DNA from: Bacillus sp. FJAT-27245
GTDB taxonomy: Bacteria > Bacillota > Bacilli > Bacillales > Cytobacillaceae
DNA length: 51,578 nucleotides
Assembly: GCF_001273955.1 (NCBI RefSeq)
Contig: NZ_LIGI01000001.1
Location: 1,950,478-2,002,055, forward strand
Direction: 5' to 3'
Notes under the pieces: model-generated
The model's database searches: none
The model's input: only the letters and a program-made list of their open reading frames with translations
Told to the model about the DNA's origin: nothing
Translations under genes and position numbers: made by a program
Shown: positions 7,472 through 15,510 of the stretch, one piece after another
How the letters are laid out: each line of letters begins with the position of its first letter
How positions within the stretch are numbered: the stretch's first letter is position 1

Positions 7472-7637
7472 CAAATCAGGAAAGGTTTTGGGATAGTAAG
7501 CGTACTGCAACCCGGCTGCCATGACAATTTCTTGTTTTAGGCCCGTGGCTTTGCGTCTTTTACTTTCGTAAAATTTGCCCTTTCCCAAATAGTAGCACTC
7601 CTTACTAGCAATAACATGGGACTTTAGTCCTGATTTG
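7472..7637 (-). promoter_or_regulatory. Long-range pairing that frames the riboswitch
   Basis: On the minus strand CAAATCAGGA (7637-7628), upstream of the aptamer, is exactly complementary to TCCTGATTTG (7481-7472), downstream of it. The upstream copy can also form a local hairpin GGACT-AA-AGTCC, and CCTTTCC (7485-7479) can pair with GGAAAGG at the aptamer's 5' edge or, with one G-U pair, with the ribosome binding site AAGGGG. These competing helices look like an expression platform. Confidence 0.5.
7507..7586 (-). ncRNA. Cyclic di-GMP-I (GEMM-I) riboswitch
   Basis: Read on the minus strand: GGGCAAA (7580-7574), P2 hairpin TTTTAC-GAAA-GTAAAA (7573-7558) with the GNRA loop, GACGCAAAGCC, then the tetraloop receptor strand GGGCCTAA, a P3 helix capped by ACAA-GAAA-TTGT, and GCAGCCGGGTTGC ending at 7507. 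All conserved GEMM-I elements occur in order. It lies in the leader of the receiver gene, about 65 nt before its start codon. No classical terminator follows, so control of translation initiation is more likely. Confidence 0.92.
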
Positions 7638-7811
7638 AAAAGGCAGGCGAACGTACTTTCTCTAAACGATGAAAAAGTCCTTGTTTTATTAGGGGATATC
7701 GAGTTTTTAGGAGCTGTTGGGAAAATCAAGATTTTCGGGGATCGTGGCGAAATCTGCCATCCCTAAGGTGAAATTCCTGTCAGAAAAACAATGAAGTTTG
7801 GTTCCTCTTAT

Positions 7812-7842
7812 AAAAAAGCCGCCAGGAATGTCCCTGGCGGTT
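7812..7842 (-). terminator. Terminator of csbD
   Basis: On the minus strand AACCGCCAGG, a short loop and CCTGGCGGCTTTTTT, 8 bases past the stop of the csbD-like gene. Confidence 0.9.
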
Positions 7843-7849
7843 CGACTCT

Positions 7850-8050
7850 TTATCTCATTTTATCCATGATGTTATTAAACTCACTGGAAAGCCGTTCCTT
7901 GGCTTCACCGTATTTTTCTTTAACCTCGCCTTTGCCTTTGTCAAAATTGCCTTCAGCCTCGAGCGATTCATTGCCCGATACCTTTCCGGCAGTCCTTTTG
8001 GCTTCACCTTTCAGTTGGTCCCATGCACCTTTTGTTTCATCTCTGTTCAT
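7850..8050 (-). CDS. CsbD-family general stress protein
   Basis: 66 residues, very hydrophilic, Lys/Glu/Gly-rich, with the family pattern MNRDETKGAWDQLKGEAKR near the start and a GKGEVKEKYGEAKERL tail. CsbD proteins are small, abundant stress proteins of the sigma-B regulon in Bacillus; biochemical role unknown. AAGGAGGG precedes the ATG at 8050. A close match to a sigma-B promoter is found at 8089-8114, consistent with that regulation. Single gene with its own terminator. Confidence 0.9.
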   Translation of the reverse strand: MNRDETKGAWDQLKGEAKRTAGKVSGNESLEAEGNFDKGKGEVKEKYGEAKERLSSEFNNIMDKMR

Positions 8051-8088
8051 GATTGAACCCTCCTTGTTGTTCTGCCTCTGTTCTTTTT

Positions 8089-8114
8089 TTACCCTGTAAA
8101 GAAGGCATTAAAAC
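8089..8114 (-). promoter_or_regulatory. Sigma-B promoter of csbD
   Basis: On the minus strand GTTTTA (8114-8109), 14-bp spacer, GGGTAA (8094-8089); the sigma-B consensus is GTTTAA-N12-14-GGGTAT. Start of transcription near 8083, some 30 nt before the start codon. Confidence 0.75.
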
Positions 8115-8155
8115 AAGTTCTCTCTGAAGGGAAGGAGCCGTAACATAGCAGCCCT

Positions 8156-9430
8156 TTAGGAGGCGAAGTGGTTCGCTTTCCCTTTGATTGTCGCCTGAAG
8201 CCAGTTCTTTCCTTCCACGAGGCGGGAAACGAGCATACCGCAAACGGTGTTGCCGGTAGAATTAAGCAACGTTGCCGGCGCATCAATGATAGTTGAAATG
8301 ACAGCGATGATTGGCAATACTTCAGGCGGGAACCCGAATACGCTAATAATCAGCATCTCGCCAATGAAACCGCCGCCCGGAATCGCGCCCATGACAGCCC
8401 CGACAAGGAACGAAACGGCGAGGATGCTTGCGATGCTAGAAAGGCTTGTCATATCCTTGCCAAAAAGGCCAAACAGAAAGACGATTTTCAGGACGCCGCC
8501 GAACACTGAACCATCCTTATGTGTATTAGCCCCGAGCGGGATAATTGTTTCCGCGATATCCTTTGGCACGCCCATCTTTTTAACGGCATCAAGGTTAACC
8601 GGAATGCAGGCCGCGCTCGAGCAAGTTGCGATGGCCGTTACGGAAGGGGCAATGACATTTTTCCAAAAAATCTTCACTCCGGCCGAACCGCCGGCAATAA
8701 ATGCATACAGCGTGAAGAAACCGAAATAGTACAAGACGGAAAGGCCAAGATACAGCAGGAATGTCCGTAAATAGCCTTCCAGAATTTGCGGGCCAAGTTC
8801 GCCAATGACCGCGGCAAAATAGGCGCCGAGGCCGATAGGGGCATAATACATTACGATTTTGACTGTTTTCATCATAACTTCGGAACCCGAAGCAAGGAAG
8901 GAGGCGATTGGTTTCCCTCTCTCGCCCGCCATTGCTGTCGCCAGGCCAAAAATGACCGCGAACACAATCAATTGAAGCATGTTGCTTCTCGAGAAAAGAT
9001 TGGCGAAATCCGGTACAGTTACGGTGGCGACAAGCTGGGCCGCGAGCGACGGCTTCTCGGCGTGCTCAGGCGCCTCGACTTTTTCCATCAATTCCTTCAC
9101 CGAAGAAATGTCGGTATTCTCAAGCGGATTCACAACCGTTGTCCCAATAAAGGCAACGACCGCAGAGATGGCCGCCGTGATGAAAAAGACGAGAAAAATA
9201 CTCCCCATAATTTTCCCAAGACGCTTCATTCCGCTCATGTTGGCAATAGCCGAAGAGATGCTGAAAAACACAAGCGGGACGATGATCGTAAACATTAAAT
9301 TCAAAAATAAGTCCCCGAGCGGCTTAACAACCGTCGCATCCGTCCCGAAAATCAGCCCTGCGGCTCCGCCCACAATAATGGCGGCAAGGAGAATAATCGA
9401 TGTTTTATAGCTCTTTAGGATAGAACCCAT
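8156..9430 (-). CDS. Dicarboxylate/amino acid:cation symporter (DAACS family)
   Basis: 424 residues, multi-spanning, standard length. Family signatures are visible: a Ser-rich hairpin loop motif TCSSAACIPVNLDAVKKMGV in the middle and PLGANTHKDGSVFGG after it, then GGGFIGEM and NSTGNTVCGM near the end, which form the substrate and Na+ or H+ sites in GltP/GltT/DctP-type carriers. The usual SSSAALP is here CSSAACIP, so the exact substrate (glutamate, aspartate, C4 acid or other) is not deduced. ATG start at 9430. The M42 aminopeptidase gene lies 67 bp upstream on the same strand, so peptide breakdown and amino acid uptake may be linked. Confidence 0.88.
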   Translation of the reverse strand: MGSILKSYKTSIILLAAIIVGGAAGLIFGTDATVVKPLGDLFLNLMFTIIVPLVFFSISSAIANMSGMKRLGKIMGSIFLVFFITAAISAVVAFIGTTVVNPLENTDISSVKELMEKVEAPEHAEKPSLAAQLVATVTVPDFANLFSRSNMLQLIVFAVIFGLATAMAGERGKPIASFLASGSEVMMKTVKIVMYYAPIGLGAYFAAVIGELGPQILEGYLRTFLLYLGLSVLYYFGFFTLYAFIAGGSAGVKIFWKNVIAPSVTAIATCSSAACIPVNLDAVKKMGVPKDIAETIIPLGANTHKDGSVFGGVLKIVFLFGLFGKDMTSLSSIASILAVSFLVGAVMGAIPGGGFIGEMLIISVFGFPPEVLPIIAVISTIIDAPATLLNSTGNTVCGMLVSRLVEGKNWLQATIKGKANHFAS

Positions 9431-9468
9431 ACTTCTTCAAACCTTCCTATAAATAAAATCTGTCTGTT

Positions 9469-9483
9469 GCGGGTGCCTGGCAC
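9469..9483. repeat. GGTGCCTGGCACC palindrome
   Basis: Thirteen-base palindrome GGTGCC-T-GGCACC in the gap between the M42 and symporter genes. Sequences of the GTGCCTGRCAC type occur in many intergenic gaps of Bacillaceae, and related cores recur elsewhere in this window. Confidence 0.5.
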
Positions 9484-9497
9484 CATCAAAGGCTACA

Positions 9498-10547
9498 TTA
9501 TAACACCAAATCCGATTGGATGTATTCAAACAGCAGCGCGGCGGTGTGGCCGAGCGACAGCCTGTGGGTGCGTTCGAATGCGTGCGAGGAATCGATGCCC
9601 GGTCCGATGAGTCCGTGGACGATGTCGTGGCCTGAGCGGATCGCCGCCGATGCATCGGATCCATAGTATGGATAAATATCAAGTTTGTACGGGATGCCAT
9701 GCTCTTCCGCCAAGCTGACTAGCTTTTTGCGGAGGCCATAATGGTACGGGCCGCTTGCATCCTTGACACAAATGGACAGGGTATATTCATCGGTCGATTG
9801 CCCATCACCCATCGCACCCATGTCGACAGCAAGATACTCGACTGTTTCCGGAGTAATATTCGAGTTTCCGCCATAACCGATCTCCTCGTTATTTGAAAAA
9901 AGAAAATGGGTTGTATACGGCAACTCAATATTGTCCGTTTTAATCCGTTTTATAAGCTCCATCAAAATTGCAACGCTCGCCTTGTCATCAAGGTGGCGGG
10001 ATTTAATATAGCCTGACGGCGTTACTTCGACCCGAGGATCGAACGAAACAAAATCGCCGACTTCAATTTCAAGAGCCCTTACTTCCCCGGCGCTATGTAC
10101 TTTCTCATCAATCCGGATCTCCATATTTTCCTGGTTCCGCTCGGCCTTGCCCGCATCCTTGTATACATGGACCGACGTTTGGTGCATCAAAATCGTTCCC
10201 GTATATGTTTTCCCCGAGCTAGTTTCAATAGTGCAATATTCGCCTTCAATCGAATTGTATTTAAACCCGCCAATCAGGTCGATCTTCAGCCTGCCGCTCG
10301 GTTTGATTTCCTTCACCATCGCGCCCAGTGTATCAAGATGGGCTGTCAGCATCCTGTGCCTGCCGCTATCCTTTCCCGGGATGGTCGCAATCAATCCGCC
10401 TTTCCTGTTCCGGTATGTCTCCACTCCAGCCTCTTGCAGGAATTTCTCCACATGGGAAATCGCCTTCTCGGTATTGCCGGTAGGGCTTGGGATGGAAACA
10501 AGGTTAGTCAGAATCCCGACGATTTCTTCAATTCGTTCCTGTTCCAT
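9498..10547 (-). CDS. M42-family metallo-aminopeptidase (YtoP/FrvX-like)
   Basis: 349 residues, typical of M42 di-metal aminopeptidases. Metal and catalytic residues can be followed: His70 in TAHLDT, Asp187 or Asp188 in HLDDKAS, Glu221/Glu222 in NNEEIG, Asp242 in VDMGA, and the C-terminal His in SSHAFERTH. It removes N-terminal residues from peptides in the cytoplasm, usually as a large oligomer. Closest in plan to B. subtilis YtoP, though YsdC-type function cannot be excluded. ATG at 10547 with GGAGTAG upstream. Likely first gene of a unit with the symporter gene. Confidence 0.9.
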   Translation of the reverse strand: MEQERIEEIVGILTNLVSIPSPTGNTEKAISHVEKFLQEAGVETYRNRKGGLIATIPGKDSGRHRMLTAHLDTLGAMVKEIKPSGRLKIDLIGGFKYNSIEGEYCTIETSSGKTYTGTILMHQTSVHVYKDAGKAERNQENMEIRIDEKVHSAGEVRALEIEVGDFVSFDPRVEVTPSGYIKSRHLDDKASVAILMELIKRIKTDNIELPYTTHFLFSNNEEIGYGGNSNITPETVEYLAVDMGAMGDGQSTDEYTLSICVKDASGPYHYGLRKKLVSLAEEHGIPYKLDIYPYYGSDASAAIRSGHDIVHGLIGPGIDSSHAFERTHRLSLGHTAALLFEYIQSDLVL

Positions 10548-10771
10548 AAAGCTACTCCTCCAATGATTCAGTATAGTAAGCCGGGGAACGGACTGGCTAT
10601 TTTTTTATAAAAAAGAAAGCCACCCGATTCCATGTACATCTTGTTCAATTATACATCCAGCAATGAGCGAATGGAGACAAATTTTGCCCAATTTATTAGT
10701 CTTTACCGGCATTTTTTATAAAGCAGGTGCATAAGCTGGTAGGGTGCGCCTGTTAAATTTTTGCAATATTT

Positions 10772-10797
10772 GATTAAAACTTGTGGGAATGGGGTAT
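10772..10797 (+). promoter_or_regulatory. Candidate sigma-B promoter
   Basis: GATTAA (10772-10777), a 14-bp spacer and GGGTAT (10792-10797), one mismatch in each-box total versus GTTTAA-N14-GGGTAT. It lies 66 bp upstream of the small membrane protein gene at 10864. Otherwise the 316-bp gap before that gene shows no coding frame. Confidence 0.5.
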
Positions 10798-10863
10798 TAC
10801 TGATATCGAAGAAGCCGCTATTCAAGGGCATTTCCTATTCTGCTTTAATAAGGGGGGAGACCA

Positions 10864-11172
10864 GTGACAAGGTACGAAATGCGGCATATGAAGCCGAAAA
10901 ATATTAATGTGTACAAAATGGTTTTTACATTTGTTTTCCTGCTTGTCTGCATCGGCATGCTGCTGGGTTTCAGTAGGTATGCGCAGAGCACGATCAAGAT
11001 TGAGGCTCCTGTTTTCGATAACGGCCAGAAGGTCATTGTAACCCTTCCGAACGGACATAAAGTGTATACATTCGAGAATTTGATCGTCGAGGAAAACGGA
11101 AAGCTTTTGTACAAGGGTGAACGCAATACAATCGACCTGACCGGTGGAAACGTGGAGTACAAGGATTGGTAA
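10864..11172 (+). CDS. Small single-pass membrane protein of unknown function
   Basis: 102 residues. A basic N-terminus, one hydrophobic segment (about 18-38) and an extracytoplasmic domain of about 60 residues rich in short strands (VIVTLPNGHKVYTFENLIVEE). GTG start at 10864 chosen because AAGGGGGGAGA lies just upstream; a later ATG at residue 5 is possible. A good sigma-B-like promoter precedes it, so it may be a stress gene. Family not recognised. Confidence 0.6.
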   Translation: MTRYEMRHMKPKNINVYKMVFTFVFLLVCIGMLLGFSRYAQSTIKIEAPVFDNGQKVIVTLPNGHKVYTFENLIVEENGKLLYKGERNTIDLTGGNVEYKDW

Positions 11173-11221
11173 GATGTCCCGGGTTTGCTTCTTTCTCTTT
11201 TTTTGCTCTTATATTCTATTT

Positions 11222-11263
11222 TTTAAAAAAAGGCTGCCCGGCCAAGTACCGGTGCAGCCTTTC
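11222..11263. terminator. Terminator between convergent genes
   Basis: AAAAAAAGGCTGC and GCAGCCTTT arms enclosing an inner CCGG pairing. Placed between the small membrane protein gene and the minus-strand corA stop; T runs on both strands. Confidence 0.8.
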
Positions 11264-11279
11264 TACTTGAATGATGGCA

Positions 11280-12233
11280 TTATTTAAACCACCCTTTTTT
11301 CCAAAAAAATGCGAACATGGCCACTGCAATCATCCCCATCACACCAAGAGAGGCAAAATACCCATACTTCCACGCCGTTTCCGGCATATACTCAAAGTTC
11401 ATTCCATAAATTCCTGCGATGAAGGTGAGCGGCATGAAAATCGTTGTAATGACGGTCAGCACTTTCATGACGCGGTTTGTTTCGTGCGCGTTCATTGAAA
11501 GTACGCTGTCACGGATGTCCTTCGTCAGTTCGCGGTTGGAATCGATCATATCCGTCAGCTTCAGGAGATGGTCGTGGATATCGGAATAGTACGCATGCCT
11601 CGTCTGGAGATCGGTGAGTTTTTGAGAATTGAGCATCCGGTAAATCAAGTCCCTTGTCGGGGTAACGGTATGCCGGAGCATCAGCAGCCGCTGCCTGATT
11701 TCAAAAACCTCTTTCAGCACATCTTCCGTAGAGTCGCCTGTATAATTCTCGTCCATTGCATCAAGCTGGTCCTCAATGGCATAGAGAGGAGGAAAATAAT
11801 TGTCGACAATCTGGTCGAGTATATGGTAGAGGATAAGAGAGGGGTTCCATTCACCATTTTTACCGGAAGAAGCGGCCCTGTTCCAAATTTCGGTTATTTC
11901 CAATGAAGGCTGCTTATGGTACGTCACGATGAAGTTTTTTGCAAGAAAAATATTTACCTCTTCCTTCTCGAGTGTATCCTGATTGATCGAATGGGTAACG
12001 AAAAACGTGTAGCCATCGTAATAATCAAGCTTCGGGCGCTGCAGCTTGTGCAGGCAGTCCTCAATTGCAAGAGGGTGGAATTTCAACGGATTGGCAAGCA
12101 GCTCCGATTCCTCCTCGCTCGGGCTGTTAAAGTCTATCCAGAACCATGATGCGGAATCCTCTGCGGCTAATTGGTCCACGGGAATCGCTGTGGTAATCTC
12201 GCCGGTATGGCTAATTGAAAGTGTTCGAATCAT
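11280..12233 (-). CDS. corA: CorA-type magnesium/divalent cation channel
   Basis: 317 residues. A large N-terminal cytoplasmic domain (1-250) with a long helical stalk is followed by two C-terminal transmembrane helices. The signature YGMNFEYMPE sits between them, giving the GMN selectivity loop. The C-terminus ends KKGWFK, as in many Bacillus CorA proteins. It conducts Mg2+ (or Co2+/Ni2+) into the cell as a pentamer. ATG at 12233 with GGGGAGA upstream. Single gene. Confidence 0.93.
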   Translation of the reverse strand: MIRTLSISHTGEITTAIPVDQLAAEDSASWFWIDFNSPSEEESELLANPLKFHPLAIEDCLHKLQRPKLDYYDGYTFFVTHSINQDTLEKEEVNIFLAKNFIVTYHKQPSLEITEIWNRAASSGKNGEWNPSLILYHILDQIVDNYFPPLYAIEDQLDAMDENYTGDSTEDVLKEVFEIRQRLLMLRHTVTPTRDLIYRMLNSQKLTDLQTRHAYYSDIHDHLLKLTDMIDSNRELTKDIRDSVLSMNAHETNRVMKVLTVITTIFMPLTFIAGIYGMNFEYMPETAWKYGYFASLGVMGMIAVAMFAFFWKKGWFK

Positions 12234-12339
12234 ACGTATCTCCCCGGTGCCTTTTTCTACATAATATCCGAACTAAGCACATCGGCAAACATTTACGCCT
12301 TAAAAGGCAGCTTTTTCCGGAAAAATTTCCAGCTCCCGG

Positions 12340-12368
12340 TTGACATTGCCCGGCCGGATATATATAAT
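12340..12368 (+). promoter_or_regulatory. Consensus sigma-A promoter of the proS T-box unit
   Basis: TTGACA (12340-12345), exactly 17 bp, TATAAT (12363-12368): a perfect consensus. Transcription should begin near 12375, at the 5' end of the T-box leader. Confidence 0.92.
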
Positions 12369-12375
12369 TTTCAAA

Positions 12376-12621
12376 AAATGAACCTGAAACAATGATGGGG
12401 ACCAGTACAATGGAACATTGTCCTGCTCAGAGAGGAAGCCGGTTGGTGCAAGGCTTCTTAGGACAGCCATTCGAACCTGCCCCGGAGTTCTGTATCGGAC
12501 AATTGCGAAGATACGGCGGAGCGTTCCGTTAAACGTTAAGTGCGTGGGCATGTGCCCGCGAAATAGGGTGGTACCGCCAGGCCATGGTCCCTTTTTTAGG
12601 GGATTCATGGCCTTTTTGTAT
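12376..12621 (+). ncRNA. T-box leader, proline-specific
   Basis: Stem I shows the AGTA motif (12404-12407), AGAGAGGAAGCC with the matching GGCTTC and a GGTTGGTGCAA apical loop. The specifier loop reads GAA-CCT-GC, so the specifier codon is CCT (12476-12478), a proline codon. The T-box sequence AGGGTGGTACCGCC is at 12565-12578, followed by the terminator hairpin GGCCATGGTCCC/GGGGATTCATGGCC with T5 (about 12580-12621). Uncharged tRNA-Pro should favour the antiterminator and allow proS expression. Confidence 0.95.
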
Positions 12622-12677
12622 TTCTTTTCATATATAGGCACTGCCATTGCAAAAAGATAATGATTTTCAGTAAAGCT

Positions 12678-12897
12678 GTGTTAAATTGGCTGTTGATTTC
12701 CACTCCGGGCACACGCTTTCCGCGGGGCGCCAGTTGAGCCTCCTCGGCGCTTGCGCCTGTGGGGTCTCAACCTTGTCGCTGCATCCCGCAGGACACTGAA
12801 TAGCACCCCCGAAATCGCCCACGCACGAAGAAAATGCGTAGCGTTTTCGAGGAGTCGGTACCCTCCGCTTCAATCAACGGTAGTTAAAAATCAACAC
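12678..12897. repeat. MITE-like inverted-repeat element within the proS leader
   Basis: A GC-rich segment of 187-220 bp between the T-box terminator and proS. Inner ends are the perfect inverted pair GTTGATT (12692-12698) and AATCAAC (12872-12878); outer imperfect ends begin GTGTT (12678) and end AACAC (12897). The interior, with CGCTTTCCGCGGGGCG and CCTCCTCGGCGCTTGCGCC, matches from memory a high-copy intergenic repeat in many Bacillus genomes. It has no coding capacity. No clean target duplication is visible. Confidence 0.65.
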
Positions 12898-12942
12898 TAT
12901 ACCTTAACACGGACATTAATATAAAAAAATGAGGGATGAAAA

Positions 12943-14373
12943 ATGGAAAAGGAATTTGTAAAAAGCATTACCGCCATGGACAAAGACTTTGCCCAATGGT
13001 ATACCGACGTCGTAACAAAAGCGGATCTCGTCGATTACTCGTCCGTCCGGGGCTCGATGATTATCCGCCCGTACGGGTACGCGCTCTGGGAAAATATCCG
13101 TGATGCGCTTGATGGGATGATTAAGGAAACTGGGCATGAAAACGTGTATATGCCTTTGTTTATCCCGGAAAGCCTTCTCGAGAAAGAGAAGGACCACATT
13201 GCCGGTTTTGCCCCTGAAGTTGCCTGGGTTACACATGGCGGTTCCGAGGAATTGGCAGAAAGGCTATGCGTACGGCCGACTTCGGAAGTGCTGTTCTGTG
13301 AGCATTACAAAAACATCATCCATTCCTACCGGGATTTGCCAAAGCTTTATAACCAGTGGGCGAATGTTGTCCGCTGGGAGAAAACCACCCGTCCGTTCCT
13401 GAGGACTCTTGAATTCCTCTGGCAGGAAGGACATACCGCGCATGAAACCGATGAGGACGCCCATGAAGAAACAAAGCGGATGCTGGACGTCTATGCGTCG
13501 TTGCTCGAAGATTACCTCGCTGTCCCCGTTGTAAAAGGGCAGAAAACGGAAAAAGAAAAATTTGCAGGCGCAAAGTTCACCTATACGGTTGAGAGCCTCA
13601 TGCACGATGGCAAGGCGCTTCAGGCTGGGACATCCCATCATCTTGGCGACGGTTTTGCGAAAGCATTCGGAATCAATTATCTGGACAGGGAAGGGAAACT
13701 TCAGCATGTCCACCAGACTTCATGGGGGATGACGACAAGGGTAATCGGAGCGCTAATTATGGTACATGGCGATGACCGCGGCCTTGTTATCCCGCCGAAA
13801 GTGGCACCGACTCAGGTGATGATTGTCCCAATCGCCCAGCACAAGGAAGGGGTACTTGATTTCGCATACGGGCTGAAGGAAAGGCTGTCAGGCGCATTCC
13901 GCACCGGCATTGACGCCAGCGACAAAAACCCTGGCTGGAAGTTCAATGAATACGAAATGAAAGGAGTCCCTGTCAGGCTTGAGGCAGGCCCTCGGGATAT
14001 CGAAAAAAGCCAGGTTGTGCTTGTAAGGCGCGATACCGGGGAAAAACTAATCGTTGCGGTTGATGAAGTGGGAGAGAAACTAGGCGCTCTGCTTGACGAA
14101 ATCCAGCAAAATCTTTTTAGCCGGGCAAAAGGGCACCTTGAGAAAAAGACATCTGCGGCTGGCAACTTGGAGCAGTTCAAGGACAAGCTTGAGAACAATC
14201 CAGGCATGATTAAAGCAATGTGGTGCGGCAAGCGCGAGTGCGAGGATAAAATAAAGGAAGAAACAGGGGCAACCTCCCGCTGCATCCCGTTCGAGCAGGA
14301 AAAAGTGGCCGACACATGTGTATGCTGCGGCGACAAAGCGGAGTCGATGGTTGTTTGGGCAAAGGCCTACTAA
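12943..14373 (+). CDS. proS: Prolyl-tRNA synthetase, archaeal/eukaryotic-type (ProS type 3)
   Basis: 476 residues, the size of the short ProS type without the bacterial editing insertion. Class II motifs are visible: motif 2 region [29 protein letters not shown], and motif 3 [17 protein letters not shown]. The C-terminal zinc-type domain keeps four Cys (MWCGKREC and CVCCGD) and the protein ends in Tyr, as usual for this type. It charges tRNA-Pro. The ATG is preceded by GAGGGATGAAAA. Expression is under the proline T-box upstream, with an inverted-repeat element between leader and gene. Many Bacillus carry a bacterial-type ProS as well; none is in this window. Confidence 0.95.
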   Translation: MEKEFVKSITAMDKDFAQWYTDVVTKADLVDYSSVRGSMIIRPYGYALWENIRDALDGMIKETGHENVYMPLFIPESLLEKEKDHIAGFAPEVAWVTHGGSEELAERLCVRPTSEVLFCEHYKNIIHSYRDLPKLYNQWANVVRWEKTTRPFLRTLEFLWQEGHTAHETDEDAHEETKRMLDVYASLLEDYLAVPVVKGQKTEKEKFAGAKFTYTVESLMHDGKALQAGTSHHLGDGFAKAFGINYLDREGKLQHVHQTSWGMTTRVIGALIMVHGDDRGLVIPPKVAPTQVMIVPIAQHKEGVLDFAYGLKERLSGAFRTGIDASDKNPGWKFNEYEMKGVPVRLEAGPRDIEKSQVVLVRRDTGEKLIVAVDEVGEKLGALLDEIQQNLFSRAKGHLEKKTSAAGNLEQFKDKLENNPGMIKAMWCGKRECEDKIKEETGATSRCIPFEQEKVADTCVCCGDKAESMVVWAKAY

Positions 14374-14391
14374 ACTTAAAAGGTTAACAGA

Positions 14392-14421
14392 ACGACTGCT
14401 TGGTGAAGAGCAGTCGTTTTT
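14392..14421 (+). terminator. Terminator of proS
   Basis: Nine-bp perfect stem ACGACTGCT/AGCAGTCGT, 8-nt loop, then TTTTTG. Confidence 0.9.
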
Positions 14422-14500
14422 GTAATTTTTCCACAAACATAAAAGGGAAAAGAGTTATCTTTATAGAAATAAACAGAAAAAGTTAATGGGGGCTGAGGGA

Positions 14501-15403
14501 ATGTCGATTACAATTGTTCAAGCTCAAATTGAAGAACTGCAAAATGAGATTATTGAAAAAAAGAAACAGTTGAATGAATTGAAAAAATCGGTACCGGAGA
14601 AACTTGTTGAAAACTATATGTTTCAAGTTTCTAACGGGTGCACCACTTCTTTACTGGAGCTTTTTGGCGATAAAAATGAATTGATCGTCGTTCATAACAT
14701 GGGGAAAGGCTGCTCGTACTGTACGATGTGGGCGGATGGATTAAATGGGGTTTTCCACCATTTAATCGCGAAGGCCGGATTTGTTGTTTCAAGTCCGGAC
14801 GCGCCTGAAATACAGGAAGATTTTGCGGCAAGCCGAAAATGGCAGTTCCAAATGGTTTCAATTAAAGGAAGTACATTTGCCGAGGATATGGGTTTCCAAA
14901 AAGGGAAATACGTGTACCCCGGTGTATCAACATTCCGTAAGGACGAAGAAAACAATATTTACTTAATTGCTCAAGCACCTTTTGGGCCAGGGGATGATTT
15001 TTGTGTGACATGGCCATTGTTCGAACTTCTCCCATCCGGTTCCGAAGGCGTCGTTGCAAAACAAAACCTCAACAACCGCTCACCTTTCCAATTAACAAAT
15101 AATATTGCAATCGGCGTGAAGGACTATGATCAAGCTGTGCAATTTTATGAAACGATTATTGGAAAAGAAAAGAAGCAAACCTCTGCTGGGGAGACTTTGT
15201 TTTCGATTAGCGGCACGAATATCTTCATTGAAGAACACGAGCATAATAATACTTATTTCGAATTCGCTGTAGATGATTTTGAACCTTCTAAAAAGATTTT
15301 AGTGGAGAATGGGTGTGTCATTACGAAAGAATACTCGGATAAAAGTGTGATGCTTGCCGACCCGTACGGTTTAAAGTTTCATCTCTTTGAAATGAAGAAA
15401 TAA
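14501..15403 (+). CDS. DUF899 thioredoxin-like domain fused to a VOC (glyoxalase) domain
   Basis: 300 residues from ATG at 14501 (MSITIVQAQ), preferred over ATG 14486 because GGGGG lies eight bases upstream of it. An N-terminal coiled coil (5-35) leads into a DUF899-type thioredoxin fold (about 40-185) with NMGKGCSYCTMWADG, where CSYC takes the CxxC place. From about residue 200 a VOC fold starts (NNIAIGVKDYDQAVQFYETIIG) and ends with ADPYGLKFHLFE. The fusion suggests a redox or small-molecule modifying enzyme; substrate unknown. The gene is more AT-rich than its neighbours, hinting at recent gain. Flanked by terminators, so monocistronic. Confidence 0.75.
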   Translation: MSITIVQAQIEELQNEIIEKKKQLNELKKSVPEKLVENYMFQVSNGCTTSLLELFGDKNELIVVHNMGKGCSYCTMWADGLNGVFHHLIAKAGFVVSSPDAPEIQEDFAASRKWQFQMVSIKGSTFAEDMGFQKGKYVYPGVSTFRKDEENNIYLIAQAPFGPGDDFCVTWPLFELLPSGSEGVVAKQNLNNRSPFQLTNNIAIGVKDYDQAVQFYETIIGKEKKQTSAGETLFSISGTNIFIEEHEHNNTYFEFAVDDFEPSKKILVENGCVITKEYSDKSVMLADPYGLKFHLFEMKK

Positions 15404-15460
15404 TGAAATTCCTCAATTTCCAAAATGCCATAGAGTGATTCAGGCGAATAAATTTTTAAA

Positions 15461-15507
15461 AAAAGGATAGATTAAGCCGGAAGATTTCCCTCTTAACCTA
15501 TCCTTTT
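15461..15507. terminator. Terminator between convergent genes
   Basis: AAAAGGATAG-ATTAAG pairs with CTTAA-C-CTATCCTTTT around a 15-nt loop. A and T runs on both sides allow use by the DUF899-VOC gene and by the minus-strand small gene at 15511. Confidence 0.8.
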
Positions 15508-15510
15508 CTA

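Noticed and set aside
7442-7729. N-terminal extension of the receiver gene to 222 residues
   Set aside because: The added part is the c-di-GMP riboswitch, and the ATG at 7441 has its own ribosome binding site.
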